In this document: positions 17,490-26,112 of the stretch, in pieces | How the letters are laid out: every line of letters begins with the position of its first letter | Position numbering within the stretch: position 1 is the first letter of the stretch | Origin: a bacterium | Lineage (GTDB): Bacteria > Myxococcota > UBA727 > JAUIJE01 | DNA: 64,000 bases | Reading direction: 5' to 3' | Assembly (NCBI GenBank): GCA_030431455.1 | Contig: JAUIJE010000008.1 | Location: 62,001 to 126,000 of the forward strand | The notes under the pieces: generated by a model | What the model was told of the DNA's origin: nothing | Databases searched by the model: none | Seen by the model: only the letters and a program-made list of their open reading frames with translations | Made by a program: the position numbers and the translations under genes

Positions 17490-19487
17490 TCAAGGCTCCG
17501 CGGGCAGGTCATCGGGCAAGGGGGGAAGGTCCGGTCCATCCGATTCGATATCATGTTGTGCGCCGTCTTTGCGGGGAACAAATGCCGTCGGGCCCTCCTC
17601 GAGCCCAAAGATGCTGCGCACGCTGACCACCCGATCGCGGCCTTGGTGCTTGGCCTCGTAGAGCGCGCGGTCGGCGAGGTCGAGCAGGACTTGTCCCGGC
17701 TTGCCCTCATAGGCGGGCGGCATGTCGTCGGGGAACACCGCCAACCCCATGGAGATCGACATGTGCCCGAGGGGCTGGGTCTTGGCCCCGTGGGTGTCGA
17801 GGTCGCGCACCGCGAGGCGGAGCTTCTCGGCGACGTCTTCGCCGGCCTCGAGCTCGGTGCGGGGCAAAAACACCGAGAACTCTTCGCCCCCGAACCGGGC
17901 GACCCCGTCGACCTTGCGCACCGCCCCCTCGAGGGCGCGGGCCACGGCCACGAGCGCACGGTCGCCGAGGAGGTGGCCCATGCGATCGTTGTAGGCCTTG
18001 AAGTGGTCGACATCGATCATCAAGATACAAAGTGGCATCGAGAACCGCTGGGCGCGGATCAACTCCAGCTCCAGGCGGCGCTCGAGGGCGCGGCGGTTCA
18101 TCAGGCCGGTGAGCGCGTCGGTCACCGACAGCTCGACCGTCTTTTGGTGAAGGTCGGCGTTGACCACCGCCATCGCCGCCTGGGACGCGAGGGCTTGGAG
18201 CAGCTCGATGTCGTCCTCGTCGTAGCCGGCGACCTTCTCGGTGAAGTAGAGCATCACCCCCACGACCCGGCCCTTGTGGAGCATGGGCAACGCGAGCAGC
18301 GCACCGGTGCCGAGCACGTCGCGGGCGGGCCCATGGCGACCCCCGTCCGCGGCCACGTCGGGCAAGAAAAACGGCGCCCCGGTCTCGGCCACCCAACCGA
18401 CGATGCCGGTGCCGACCTCGACGTCGCCGGACAGCTCGTGTTCGGCCGCGGCCCCGGTGAGCCGCGCCGGGCGCAGCACCGGCTCGCCGGTCTCGCTCGG
18501 CTCGACGAGGAAGATCGCCGAGTGTTGCACCGAGAGGGTGTCGCGCACGACCTCGACCAACCGGTCGAGCACCGCCTCGTTGTCGAGGGTGGAGCTCAGG
18601 CGGTGCGCGGCCTCCATCAACAAGGATTGGGCGCGCACCCGGCGCTCGAGGGCCTGGTTGGACACCTCGAGCTGGGCCTTGAGGGTGAGCTCTTCACGGG
18701 CCTTTTCGAGGTCGGCCTCGCGCTCGATCTCGCTGGCCTTCAGCGACGTGATGCTCTTGAGCATCGCGTTGAACGCGCGCACCAACGCGCCGAGCTCGTC
18801 GTCGGACGCGTGCCGGGCCCGGACCAAAAAGTCGCCCTCGGCGGCTTTTTGCATCACCCGGGCGAGCTTGAAGATGGGCCGGGACACGATGCGTTCGCTG
18901 AGCAGGAGCACGAGGGCGACAAGCACCGCGAACGCGAACAGAATGCCCAGCCCCCCCGCGAGGTGAAAACCCTCCACCGACTTCAGGGTGGCTTCGCGCG
19001 AGACCGCGATGTGCACCGCGCCCACCGGGTCGGTGTCCGCGTCGTGGCAGCCCACGCAACGCCGGGTCCAGGGCATGTTCTCGGTGACGTGGACCAAGCC
19101 CCCGTCGAGCTGCACGTCGCGGAGGTTCTTGGCCAGGCCCGCGCCCAGGGTGCCGACCCGGTCCGGGCGCGAGCTTTTGACCACCTCGCCGTCGGCGTTG
19201 AGCACGTCCACCGCGAGCACGGTCTCGGCCCGGCCGAGTTGGCTGAGCACGTCGTCGGTGTGGGTGCGGTTGCGTTCGTCGACGACCAAAAAGCTCGTGA
19301 CCACCGCTTCGGAGAGCAGACCGATCTGGTCTGACGCGGACTGTTCGACCGCTTGGCGCTCAAAAAACACCAACCCCAAGAACAGCCCGAGCCCGAGCAC
19401 GGAGGCGGCGGCGCCGACGGAGACCGCCAGCTTGCGCCCCACCGCGCGCTTGATCACCCAGGAACGTTCGGACTCGGCCTCGCCCAC
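17490..19487 (-). CDS. Diguanylate cyclase with periplasmic heme-c-type sensor, HAMP, GAF and GGDEF domains
   Basis: About 665 residues from GTG 19487 (GTG 19457, VIKRAVGRKL, is an alternative). Order: TM1 (23-42), a periplasmic region of about 130 residues containing the heme-c attachment motif CVGCH (144-148), TM2 (176-196), HAMP (197-250), coiled coil, GAF (about 285-445) and GGDEF. The catalytic motif GGEEF (533-537) is intact. RKVD (524-527) sits at the correct distance for the inhibitory c-di-GMP site. It should make c-di-GMP from two GTP in response to redox state, oxygen or a gas at the heme. It starts 8 bp after the DsbA-like gene, whose thiol chemistry could serve cytochrome maturation. 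Confidence 0.88.
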   Translation of the reverse strand: MGEAESERSWVIKRAVGRKLAVSVGAAASVLGLGLFLGLVFFERQAVEQSASDQIGLLSEAVVTSFLVVDERNRTHTDDVLSQLGRAETVLAVDVLNADGEVVKSSRPDRVGTLGAGLAKNLRDVQLDGGLVHVTENMPWTRRCVGCHDADTDPVGAVHIAVSREATLKSVEGFHLAGGLGILFAFAVLVALVLLLSERIVSRPIFKLARVMQKAAEGDFLVRARHASDDELGALVRAFNAMLKSITSLKASEIEREADLEKAREELTLKAQLEVSNQALERRVRAQSLLMEAAHRLSSTLDNEAVLDRLVEVVRDTLSVQHSAIFLVEPSETGEPVLRPARLTGAAAEHELSGDVEVGTGIVGWVAETGAPFFLPDVAADGGRHGPARDVLGTGALLALPMLHKGRVVGVMLYFTEKVAGYDEDDIELLQALASQAAMAVVNADLHQKTVELSVTDALTGLMNRRALERRLELELIRAQRFSMPLCILMIDVDHFKAYNDRMGHLLGDRALVAVARALEGAVRKVDGVARFGGEEFSVFLPRTELEAGEDVAEKLRLAVRDLDTHGAKTQPLGHMSISMGLAVFPDDMPPAYEGKPGQVLLDLADRALYEAKHQGRDRVVSVRSIFGLEEGPTAFVPRKDGAQHDIESDGPDLPPLPDDLPAEP

Positions 19488-19495
19488 GCGCGTGT

Positions 19496-20623
19496 TTACC
19501 CTTGCTGTCCCGACCGGGCCAAAGCCTCGTCGATGGCCGCGGACAGGCTGTCCACGTCGGCCGGGCCACGGTGTGCATAACCATTGATGTAGAAGCTTGG
19601 CGTGCCTTCGACCCCCAGGGCCCGGCCCTTGTTGAGGTCGGTCATGACCTGTTGCTTGACGTCGGGGCTGCCCACGCACGACGACATCTGGTCGAGGTTG
19701 AGCTCGAGCTTCACCGCGTAGGTCTTGAGCGACGCCTCGTCGAGGGCGGCCTGGTTGTCGTAGGCCAGGTCATGGAACTCCCAGAACTTGCCCTGGGCCC
19801 CCGCACATTGCGCGTACTCGGCCGCGATCTGGGCCTGGGGGTGAAAGCTGAGCGGGAAGTGGCGGTACGCGAACCGCACCTTGCCTTTGTACTTCTGCTT
19901 GAGCGCGGTCACGTTGTCCGCGGCCTGGGAGCAATAGGGGCACTCAAAGTCCGCGAACTCCACCACCGTGACGGTGGCGTCGGCCGGGCCCACGGTGGCG
20001 GTGTGGGCGGGGATGTCCACGTCGAGGGGCGGGGGCCGCACGTCGGGGAGCTGGCGCTCGACCTTGGCTTCGGTGCGCAGGTCCTTGAGCATTGTGCCGA
20101 CGGCGTCCTGCATCGCCTCTTGGCGCATGGCCATGGCCACCTGCTGCTGCAGCTCTTCGAAGGGGGGCGCCCCTTCGCGCTTGCGGCTCTCGTAAAAGGC
20201 CCGCATCGCGGCTTCGTCGGGGGGCGCGACCTTCTGCTTCAGCTGTTGCTGGACCCAGGCGTCGGGGTCGGTGCCGGCTTTTTTGGCCGCGCGCTCGATG
20301 AGCACCTCGTTGATGCGGTTCTCGACCAGGCCGTCGCGGACCTGGCTCAGCTTGTCACAGTATTCGCGCAGCGCGCGGTCCTCTTCGGCCACCAAGTCCG
20401 CGCCCAGGTCCTGGGCCGTGATCGCCTGCCCGTCGACGGTGGCCACCACCGTGTCCGAAGCCAGGGACAGGGACGCGTCCTGGCACCGCCCGGCTTTGCT
20501 CGTCGCCGCGGGGCCCGGCGAGCTCACGGTGGGGGCCGCCTTTTGGTTGGTCGCGACCTGGGCGGGGCATCCAAAAAGCCCGACCAAAAGGCCGGCCACG
20601 GCCCACAAGTTCCGTTTGTTCAT
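19496..20623 (-). CDS. SurA-N/DsbA-like thiol-disulfide lipoprotein
   Basis: 375 residues with SD AAGGGA before ATG 20623 and a lipobox (LLVGLFGC). Residues about 55-190 resemble the N-terminal chaperone domain of SurA/PpiC proteins (TVVATVDGQAITAQDLG, ENRINEVLIERAAKKAG). Residues about 200-375 are a DsbA-like thioredoxin fold with active site ECPYC and the cis-proline loop EGTPSFYING. It is a periplasmic disulfide-handling lipoprotein of the bacterial DsbA/thioredoxin_4 type. Gaps to the genes on either side are 23 bp (threonine deaminase) and 8 bp (diguanylate cyclase). Confidence 0.87.
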   Translation of the reverse strand: MNKRNLWAVAGLLVGLFGCPAQVATNQKAAPTVSSPGPAATSKAGRCQDASLSLASDTVVATVDGQAITAQDLGADLVAEEDRALREYCDKLSQVRDGLVENRINEVLIERAAKKAGTDPDAWVQQQLKQKVAPPDEAAMRAFYESRKREGAPPFEELQQQVAMAMRQEAMQDAVGTMLKDLRTEAKVERQLPDVRPPPLDVDIPAHTATVGPADATVTVVEFADFECPYCSQAADNVTALKQKYKGKVRFAYRHFPLSFHPQAQIAAEYAQCAGAQGKFWEFHDLAYDNQAALDEASLKTYAVKLELNLDQMSSCVGSPDVKQQVMTDLNKGRALGVEGTPSFYINGYAHRGPADVDSLSAAIDEALARSGQQG

Positions 20624-20646
20624 GCTGTGTGTCCCTTTCTGAACCT

Positions 20647-21852
20647 TCACATCCGTTTGACCACGTAGCCTTCTTCGCTCAAGACCGCTTGTAGTTTCTC
20701 TACGTGGTCGTGGCCGCGGGTCTCGACCTGCAGCTCCACCAGAACTTCCCCCAGTGTGCCCGGCGAAAACGCCCGCTCGTGGTGCACCTCGACCACGTTG
20801 GCCCGCACGCTCGCCGCGCACTTGAGCAACTCGGCCAGGGCCCCGGGCTTGTCCGGCATTTTGATCTCGAACCGGCACAAGCGTCCGGTCTCGACCAGCC
20901 CGCGCTCGATCACCCGGGAGATGACGTTCACGTCGATGTTGCCGCCGCACAGCAAGGTGGCGACGTTGGCCCCCCGAATATCGATCTTGCCCGCGAGCAG
21001 GGCCGCGACCCCGGCCGCCCCCGCGCCTTCGGCCACGGTCTTTTCTTTTTCCAGCAGGTGCAGGATCGCCCGGGCGATGTCGTCGTCGTCGACGGTGACC
21101 CATTCGTCGACGAGCTCCCGGCAAATCTCGTAGGTGCGCTGGCCGACCTTCCGCACCGCGATGCCGTCGGCGATGGTGGTGGCCTTGGGCAACGCAAAGG
21201 GGCCGCCCTCGGCGATGGCCCGTTGCATGGAGGGCAACACCGCGGGCTCGACCCCGATGATGCGCACCGTGGGCTTGACCCGTTTGGCCGCGGTGGCGAT
21301 CCCGGCGATGAGCCCGCCGCCCCCCACCGGGACCACGATGGCCTCGGCGTAGGGGTGTTGTTCGATGAGCTCCAATCCCAAGGTGCCCTGGCCCGCGATG
21401 ACGTGGTCGTCGTCGAAGGGGTGGATCATGGTGGCGCCGCTTTTCGCCGCGGCCGCCTCGGCGGCGGCGAACGCCTCGTCGTAGTTGTCGCCATCGAGGA
21501 CCACCGAGGCCCCCAGCGCCGACGTGCGCGAGACCTTGATCAACGGGGTGCCCACCGGCATCACGATGGTGGCGGGAATGCCCAGACGGGCCGCGTGGTA
21601 GGCGACGCCTTGGGCGTGATTGCCCGCCGACGCCGCGATGACCCCGGTCCGCCGCTCGTCGGGGGACAGCGCCAACAGCTTGGTCAGCGCCCCCCGGCAC
21701 TTGAACGAGCCGGTGTGCTGGAGATTCTCGAACTTCACAAAGCAGTCCGCCCCCACCGCTTCGGACAGCGCGTCCGCCCGGCGGCAGGGGGTCTCTTTGA
21801 TCGCGCCGGCAAAACCCCGGCGGGCGGCTTCGATGTCGGCGAACGTGACCAC
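20647..21852 (-). CDS. ilvA: Threonine ammonia-lyase (threonine deaminase)
   Basis: 401 residues from GTG 21852, which has a good SD (GAGGAG). It is a PLP fold-type II enzyme converting L-threonine to 2-oxobutanoate and ammonia, the entry to isoleucine synthesis. The PLP lysine lies in TGSFKCRGA. The substrate loop is SAGNHAQG and the phosphate-binding loop is PVGGGGLIAG. A single ACT-like regulatory domain (from about 325, FEIKMPDKPGALAELL) ends the protein, the length class of short IlvA/TdcB enzymes. It may be the first gene of a minus-strand operon and is divergent from the NuoA-like gene with 79 bp between starts. tdcB-type catabolic use cannot be excluded. Confidence 0.92.
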   Translation of the reverse strand: MVTFADIEAARRGFAGAIKETPCRRADALSEAVGADCFVKFENLQHTGSFKCRGALTKLLALSPDERRTGVIAASAGNHAQGVAYHAARLGIPATIVMPVGTPLIKVSRTSALGASVVLDGDNYDEAFAAAEAAAAKSGATMIHPFDDDHVIAGQGTLGLELIEQHPYAEAIVVPVGGGGLIAGIATAAKRVKPTVRIIGVEPAVLPSMQRAIAEGGPFALPKATTIADGIAVRKVGQRTYEICRELVDEWVTVDDDDIARAILHLLEKEKTVAEGAGAAGVAALLAGKIDIRGANVATLLCGGNIDVNVISRVIERGLVETGRLCRFEIKMPDKPGALAELLKCAASVRANVVEVHHERAFSPGTLGEVLVELQVETRGHDHVEKLQAVLSEEGYVVKRM

Positions 21853-21931
21853 GGCGCTCCTCGGCCGGGGAGCATGGCACAGGCCCACCCGTTGGCAATG
21901 GCTCCGAGCGCCGCACGTGCTACAAGGCCGC

Positions 21932-22288
21932 GTGCTCCTCTCGCTGCTCGCCGTCGTCGTGGTCGGGGCCCTCATCTGGGCCACGGTGCTGCTGGTCCAC
22001 CGGCTCACCCGCACGGACCGCGCCCCCCAGTCCCGGGCCTCGGACGCGCTCTCCACCCTGGAGGCCCGCGGGGGCCGCCACCGCATCGGGGTGCAGGTGG
22101 TCGAGGCCGCGGCGATGGCCGCGCTGTTCTGGATTCCGTCCGCGGCGTTGCTGCTGGTGCCCGAAGCGCGCTCCGGCCTCGCCCGTTGGGCCTTGGTCGC
22201 GACGATGACCGGGGCGGTGCTCGGCGCGGTGTGGGCCTGGCGCCGGGGGGTGCTGCGGCCCATCCGCGAAGAGCGGAGCAACTCATGA
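21932..22288 (+). CDS. NuoA-like membrane subunit, degenerate
   Basis: 118 residues from GTG 21932. Three hydrophobic helices occur in NuoA order: TM1 (1-23), then a cytosolic loop, TM2 (AAAMAALFWIPSAALLLV) and TM3 (LVATMTGAVLGAVWAWRRG), ending like NuoA in a short basic-then-polar tail. The loop aligns with the NuoA stretch before TM2, but the YECG motif reads LEARGG and the acidic FD-x-E positions in TM2 read WIPSA. The key Q-chamber cysteine and glutamate are therefore missing. The call depends heavily on the following NuoB-, NuoC- and NuoD-like genes. The stop overlaps the next ATG (ATGA). Confidence 0.65.
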   Translation: MLLSLLAVVVVGALIWATVLLVHRLTRTDRAPQSRASDALSTLEARGGRHRIGVQVVEAAAMAALFWIPSAALLLVPEARSGLARWALVATMTGAVLGAVWAWRRGVLRPIREERSNS

Positions 22289-22716
22289 ACCCCTTGCTGC
22301 CGCTGTTCACGTTCGCCCAGGCCCAGAGCTTGGCGGTGTTGCCGTTCGTGGGCACCATCCCGTCGGGGGGGCTTTTGCCCTGGGCCCAGTTTCAAGGGGC
22401 CGCCGCCCTCGGGCCCGCGCCCGGCAGTGCGGTACCGCGCCAGGCGGACATGCTCGTGGTCGTCGGGCAGGTCTCGCAGAAGCTTGCCCCCATTTTGCAG
22501 CGCACCCACGCCAAGATGGCGGTGCCGTCGTGGGTGGTGCACGTGCGGCCGCCGTTGCCGGCCCGGCCCAGCTACGCCGGGGTGGAGTCGCTCGAGGAGA
22601 TCATCCCCGTCGACGTGGTCATCGAAGGGGACCCGCCCGACGACGAGACCGTGGCGCGGGGCCTCGCCGCCCTCGAGGACCGGGTGCGCGGCCGCGTGCC
22701 CCGGGAGGCGACGTGA
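22285..22716 (+). CDS. NuoB-like protein without any iron-sulfur cysteine
   Basis: 143 residues. From residue 51 it follows NuoB closely: PRQADMLVVVGQVSQKLAPILQR (PRQADLxVVAGTxxxKMAPxxxR in NuoB), PSWVVHV (KWVISMG) and IPVDVVIEGDPP (IPVDVYIPGCPP). Every ligand of cluster N2 is gone: the N-terminal CC pair is absent, GAC reads RPP (88-90) and GCPP reads GDPP. The protein contains no cysteine, so it cannot transfer electrons as NuoB does. The frame is intact and overlaps both neighbours by 4 bp, so it looks maintained rather than decayed. Confidence 0.85.
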   Translation: MNPLLPLFTFAQAQSLAVLPFVGTIPSGGLLPWAQFQGAAALGPAPGSAVPRQADMLVVVGQVSQKLAPILQRTHAKMAVPSWVVHVRPPLPARPSYAGVESLEEIIPVDVVIEGDPPDDETVARGLAALEDRVRGRVPREAT

Positions 22717-23261
22717 CCGACGGCCGCCGCCAACACCTGTGCACCCTGGTGAAAAACCGCCTCGGTCCCTACCTCCTCCGCGACGTCGAGGTCCGGGGGG
22801 GCGAGGAGCGGGCGCGGGTCGACCGCCACCTGTTGATCACCCTGCTGTCCTTTTTGCGCCGGGACCGCGACGCCCACCTCGACATGCTCGTCGACCTGTT
22901 CGCGGTCGACCACGGCCCGGGCGAGGACGGCGACAACCGCACCCGGTACGCGGTGCACTACCGCCTGCGCAGCTCGCGCCTGCCCTACCGGCTCACGTTG
23001 CATTGTGTGTTGCCCGAGGACGATCCCACCGTGCCCAGCGTGGTGTCGGTGTTCGGGGCCGCGCATTGGTACGAACGCGAGCTGTACGACCTGTTCGGCA
23101 TTCTCCCCGACGGGCACCCCAACGTGCGGCGCCTGTTGCTCTACCCCGGCTTCGCCGGGCACCCCGGCCGGCGTGACTACCCCCGGGCCAAGAGCCAACC
23201 GTTGGTGCCGCTGCGGCGCTCAGCGGTCACCACCGTCGTCGTGCGCGGGGGCGAATCGTGA
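22713..23261 (+). CDS. NuoC-like protein (complex I 30-kDa subunit family)
   Basis: 182 residues from GTG 22713 (GTGA overlap with the NuoB-like stop). The family signature is well kept: HWYERELYDLFGI (119-130), GHPNVRRLLLYPGF (134-147) and GHPGRRDYP (149-157). In complex I this subunit packs against NuoD and NuoB in the peripheral arm and carries no cofactor. Its conservation beside a cofactor-less NuoB-like protein suggests that the scaffold, but not the redox path, is under selection. It overlaps the NuoD-like gene by GTGA. Confidence 0.9.
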   Translation: MTDGRRQHLCTLVKNRLGPYLLRDVEVRGGEERARVDRHLLITLLSFLRRDRDAHLDMLVDLFAVDHGPGEDGDNRTRYAVHYRLRSSRLPYRLTLHCVLPEDDPTVPSVVSVFGAAHWYERELYDLFGILPDGHPNVRRLLLYPGFAGHPGRRDYPRAKSQPLVPLRRSAVTTVVVRGGES

Positions 23262-24541
23262 AGCGGCTGTTCGACACCATCCCCGAGGCCCTCGCCCCCG
23301 ACCTGCCCCTCGAGACCGGCCACGAGGACCTCCCGCTGTTGCCCCCCGACGACAACGACGTGATCCGGCCGGACGCGGAGGAGGCGCTCACCAGCGTGTC
23401 GCGCAAGGGCGGCGCGTTGGTGCACATCGACAACCCCCGGATGGGCAAACACCTGCTCTGGACGTTTGGCCCGCTCCATCGTGACCTTCCGTTCATGTTG
23501 CAGCTCCGGGCCGAGATCGACGGCGATCGCTTCGTGGCCGTGGACCCGGAGATCGGCTGGCTGCACCAAGGCATCGAGAAGCTGCTCGAGAGCACCGCCC
23601 CCGACGACGCGTTCGCGGTGTTGGCCGCCCTCGGGCCCGACGACAGCGTGCCGTTCGACATCGCCTATGCCCTCGCGGTGGAACAGCTCCTCGGCCTCGA
23701 CGAGGACATCCCCGGCGACGTGCAACGGTTCCGGGTGATCCTCCTCGAGCTCTCCCGGATCCGGGCCCACCTCCAGGTGCTCAGCGACCTGGCCCGGGCG
23801 CACTCGGACCTCCGCGCCGAGGCGGTGCTCACCTTCAGCCAGAACACCGTGACGGATCTGTTGCGGCGCTTGCCCCAAAAAGACGACGTCGTCCTGCACC
23901 ATGCCATTGGATCGCTGGCCGCGAGCCTGCCGGGCAAACAGCTCGAGTCCCTGAGCCAGCAGCTCACCGCCGCCCTCGCCCCCGCCCAAGCCATCGGCCA
24001 GCTGTTGATGCAGACCCCCGCGTTCGTCGACGGGCTCGGCGGGCTCGGCCCCCTGAAGAGCCGGCGGGCGGTGGCCCTCGGGCTGTCCGGTCCCGCCCTG
24101 CGCGCCACCGGCCTCGCCGACGACGTGCGGGTGCGCGCCCCCTACCTCACCTACGGCGACATCGCGCCCCAGGTCGCGTGCCGCGAGCAGGGCGATGCCC
24201 TCGCCCGCTTCGGGGTGCGCCTCGACGAGATCGCCTCGTCGGCGGCCACCGTCGTGCGGGCGGTGCAAAAGATGGACGGGGCCACCCTCACCGCCGCCCC
24301 CCGCGTCGACGGTGCGGCGTTGAAGGGCGCGGGCCAGGCCGCGGTGTCCATCGAAGCCCCGTCGGGGGAGCTGTCCCTGGTCCTGCACTGTGACGACGAG
24401 GGCTTGTCCCGGGTGCGGGTGCGGGGCCCGTCGTTCCCCCTCGCCGCCGCCCTCGGTCCGCTGTTGGCCGGGGCGCGGCTCGACGACGCGATCACGATCT
24501 TGTCCAGCCTTGGCATCTCCGGGCCCGAGCTCGATCGGTGA
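23258..24541 (+). CDS. NuoD-like protein with altered quinone site
   Basis: 427 residues with an N-terminal extension of about 50. Order of NuoD motifs: FGPLHRDLP (70-78, where NuoD has GPxHPSxHG, so the second histidine is lost), EIGWLHQGIEKLLE (98-111, for HIGYLHRGxEK), YALAVEQLLG (137-146), VILLELSRIRAHL (160-172), GPALRATGLADDVR (for GLRATG-x-DVR) and the C-terminal VRVRGPSF...ELDR. The tyrosine of the DYL motif that ligands quinone reads as proline in my alignment. NiFe-hydrogenase cysteine pairs are absent, so this is not a hydrogenase large subunit. I infer an intact scaffold with an impaired quinone pocket. Confidence 0.85.
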   Translation: MKRLFDTIPEALAPDLPLETGHEDLPLLPPDDNDVIRPDAEEALTSVSRKGGALVHIDNPRMGKHLLWTFGPLHRDLPFMLQLRAEIDGDRFVAVDPEIGWLHQGIEKLLESTAPDDAFAVLAALGPDDSVPFDIAYALAVEQLLGLDEDIPGDVQRFRVILLELSRIRAHLQVLSDLARAHSDLRAEAVLTFSQNTVTDLLRRLPQKDDVVLHHAIGSLAASLPGKQLESLSQQLTAALAPAQAIGQLLMQTPAFVDGLGGLGPLKSRRAVALGLSGPALRATGLADDVRVRAPYLTYGDIAPQVACREQGDALARFGVRLDEIASSAATVVRAVQKMDGATLTAAPRVDGAALKGAGQAAVSIEAPSGELSLVLHCDDEGLSRVRVRGPSFPLAAALGPLLAGARLDDAITILSSLGISGPELDR

Positions 24542-24621
24542 GCGGACCCCACCAGCGCCGGATGGCGCGCGGGACCGAGGATGTTAACACCCCCACGCTG
24601 AGGTTCGGCGGGAGGTCGTCT

Positions 24622-26112
24622 ATGCGCACAGCGTGCGGAGTGCTCATCGTGGCGTTGCTGGGAGGTCCGGCGGCCGCGTCCGATCCCCCGGCCCCGGGCA
24701 GCGACGGGGGCGCCGCGGTCACCTACCACGGCAACGCCTCCCCCCTGACGTTCTCGGTGCCGGCCGAGGGGGTGTCGCCCCAAAAGCGCGCCGCCGAGGC
24801 CACCCGCGCCCTCGAGGCCGCGCTCGACGCGGAGCGCGAAGGCGGCGCCCCGGTGGTGAAGGTGCCCCTCGAAATCGGCCGCGCGGTGTTGCGCATCGAC
24901 GACGTGGTCGTCGCGCCGCTGTATCCCGCGGACGCCACCGCCGCGGGCATGTCGCTGTCCGACTACGCGATGAGCGTGGAAAAGGAGATGGCCGCGTTCG
25001 TGCCGTCCCAGATGCGCCGCAAGACGCTGCAGCTGTTCTTTTTGCATCTGTTTTTGTCGGTCTTTGTCCTCGTGGCCATGGTCTTGACCCTGCGCGCGTT
25101 GCGCACCGCGTTCGATCGGTGGGACCAAAGCCTCGACGAGCGGCGCAGCTCGTTGCCCCCGGTGGCGATCCTGCGCGTGCCGGTGGTGAGCCGAGAGGCG
25201 CTCGGGGGCGCGCTCGCCTTCGGTCTCGCGGTGGGGCGGGTGGCCGCGTACATCGTCACCGTGGTGGCGGCGGTGGCGTTTGTCCTGTCGCAGTTCGACA
25301 TCACCCGGCCGCTGTTGCGCGACCTGGTGAAGTGGAGCGGGGTGCCGCTGGTCTCCGGCTTCCAAGCGTTCGTGGGCGCGATTCCCGGCATCGTCGTCGC
25401 GGGGGCGCTGTTCGCGCTCACCCGGGCCGCGCTCCGGGTGGTCAACCTCCTGCTCGACTCCGTGCAGTCTGGACAATTGCATTGGCAAAAGGTCCCTCCC
25501 CGCCGGGTGCCGGTGGTGCGCAACCTCGCGTTCATTCTCGCCGTGGTGGTGATCACCCCCCTGATGTTGGGGGCGGTGTTCGGCCGGTTTGGCACGCCGC
25601 TGGAGACCATGGCATTGGGTGCGGGGTTCGTGATCCTGGCCGGGGCCATCCCCCTCGCGGCCTCGGCGGTCACCGGGGTGGTGGTGCTCTGGACCGAGGG
25701 GGTCCGGCCGGGGGACTGGGTCGAGGTCGGCGACGTCAGCGGCGAGGTCACGGAGATGACGTTTCGTGATCTGCGGCTGGTGCCCGCCCGGGGGGGCACC
25801 ATCAGCGTGCCCTATCTCGCGCTGGTCACGCGCCCGGTGCACCGGCTGCGCGAAGCCCCGAAGGAGACCTTCACGCTCACCGTACAGCGCGACAAGTCAG
25901 CCAAGGAGTTGCTCGACGTCGTGCGCAGCACGGTGAAGAAGCGGGAGCCGGACGCCGAGGTCGAGCTCAGTCACATTGACGGCGACGTGGTGCGCTTTTC
26001 GATCTCCGCGCCCACCATCCGGGCCGGGGTCCGGGAGCAGCTGATGCTGGCGTTGTGTGAGGCCGCCGACCAATCGGCGTTTTCCCTCGCGGGGTCGGGC
26101 GATCCTCCGTGA
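24622..26112 (+). CDS. Mechanosensitive channel, MscS family, with signal peptide and periplasmic domain
   Basis: 496 residues. The start is ATG 24622, preceded by GGGAGG and beginning a signal peptide (RTACGVLIVALLGGPAAA). A periplasmic region of about 110 residues and about five TM helices lead to the MscS pore helix and beta domain (GVRPGDWVEVGDVSGEVTEM, GGTISVPYLAL), then an alpha/beta C-terminal domain. Such channels open under membrane tension or ligand and let small solutes or ions pass. It follows the NuoD-like gene by 80 bp and overlaps the next gene by GTGA, so it belongs to the same operon-like block. Confidence 0.87.
   Translation: MRTACGVLIVALLGGPAAASDPPAPGSDGGAAVTYHGNASPLTFSVPAEGVSPQKRAAEATRALEAALDAEREGGAPVVKVPLEIGRAVLRIDDVVVAPLYPADATAAGMSLSDYAMSVEKEMAAFVPSQMRRKTLQLFFLHLFLSVFVLVAMVLTLRALRTAFDRWDQSLDERRSSLPPVAILRVPVVSREALGGALAFGLAVGRVAAYIVTVVAAVAFVLSQFDITRPLLRDLVKWSGVPLVSGFQAFVGAIPGIVVAGALFALTRAALRVVNLLLDSVQSGQLHWQKVPPRRVPVVRNLAFILAVVVITPLMLGAVFGRFGTPLETMALGAGFVILAGAIPLAASAVTGVVVLWTEGVRPGDWVEVGDVSGEVTEMTFRDLRLVPARGGTISVPYLALVTRPVHRLREAPKETFTLTVQRDKSAKELLDVVRSTVKKREPDAEVELSHIDGDVVRFSISAPTIRAGVREQLMLALCEAADQSAFSLAGSGDPP

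Noticed and set aside
22713-24541. Possible NiFe-hydrogenase (Hyf/Ech-type) small and large subunits
   Set aside because: The NuoD-like protein lacks both CxxC pairs needed for NiFe, and a NuoA-like gene precedes. Complex I ancestry explains the set better.
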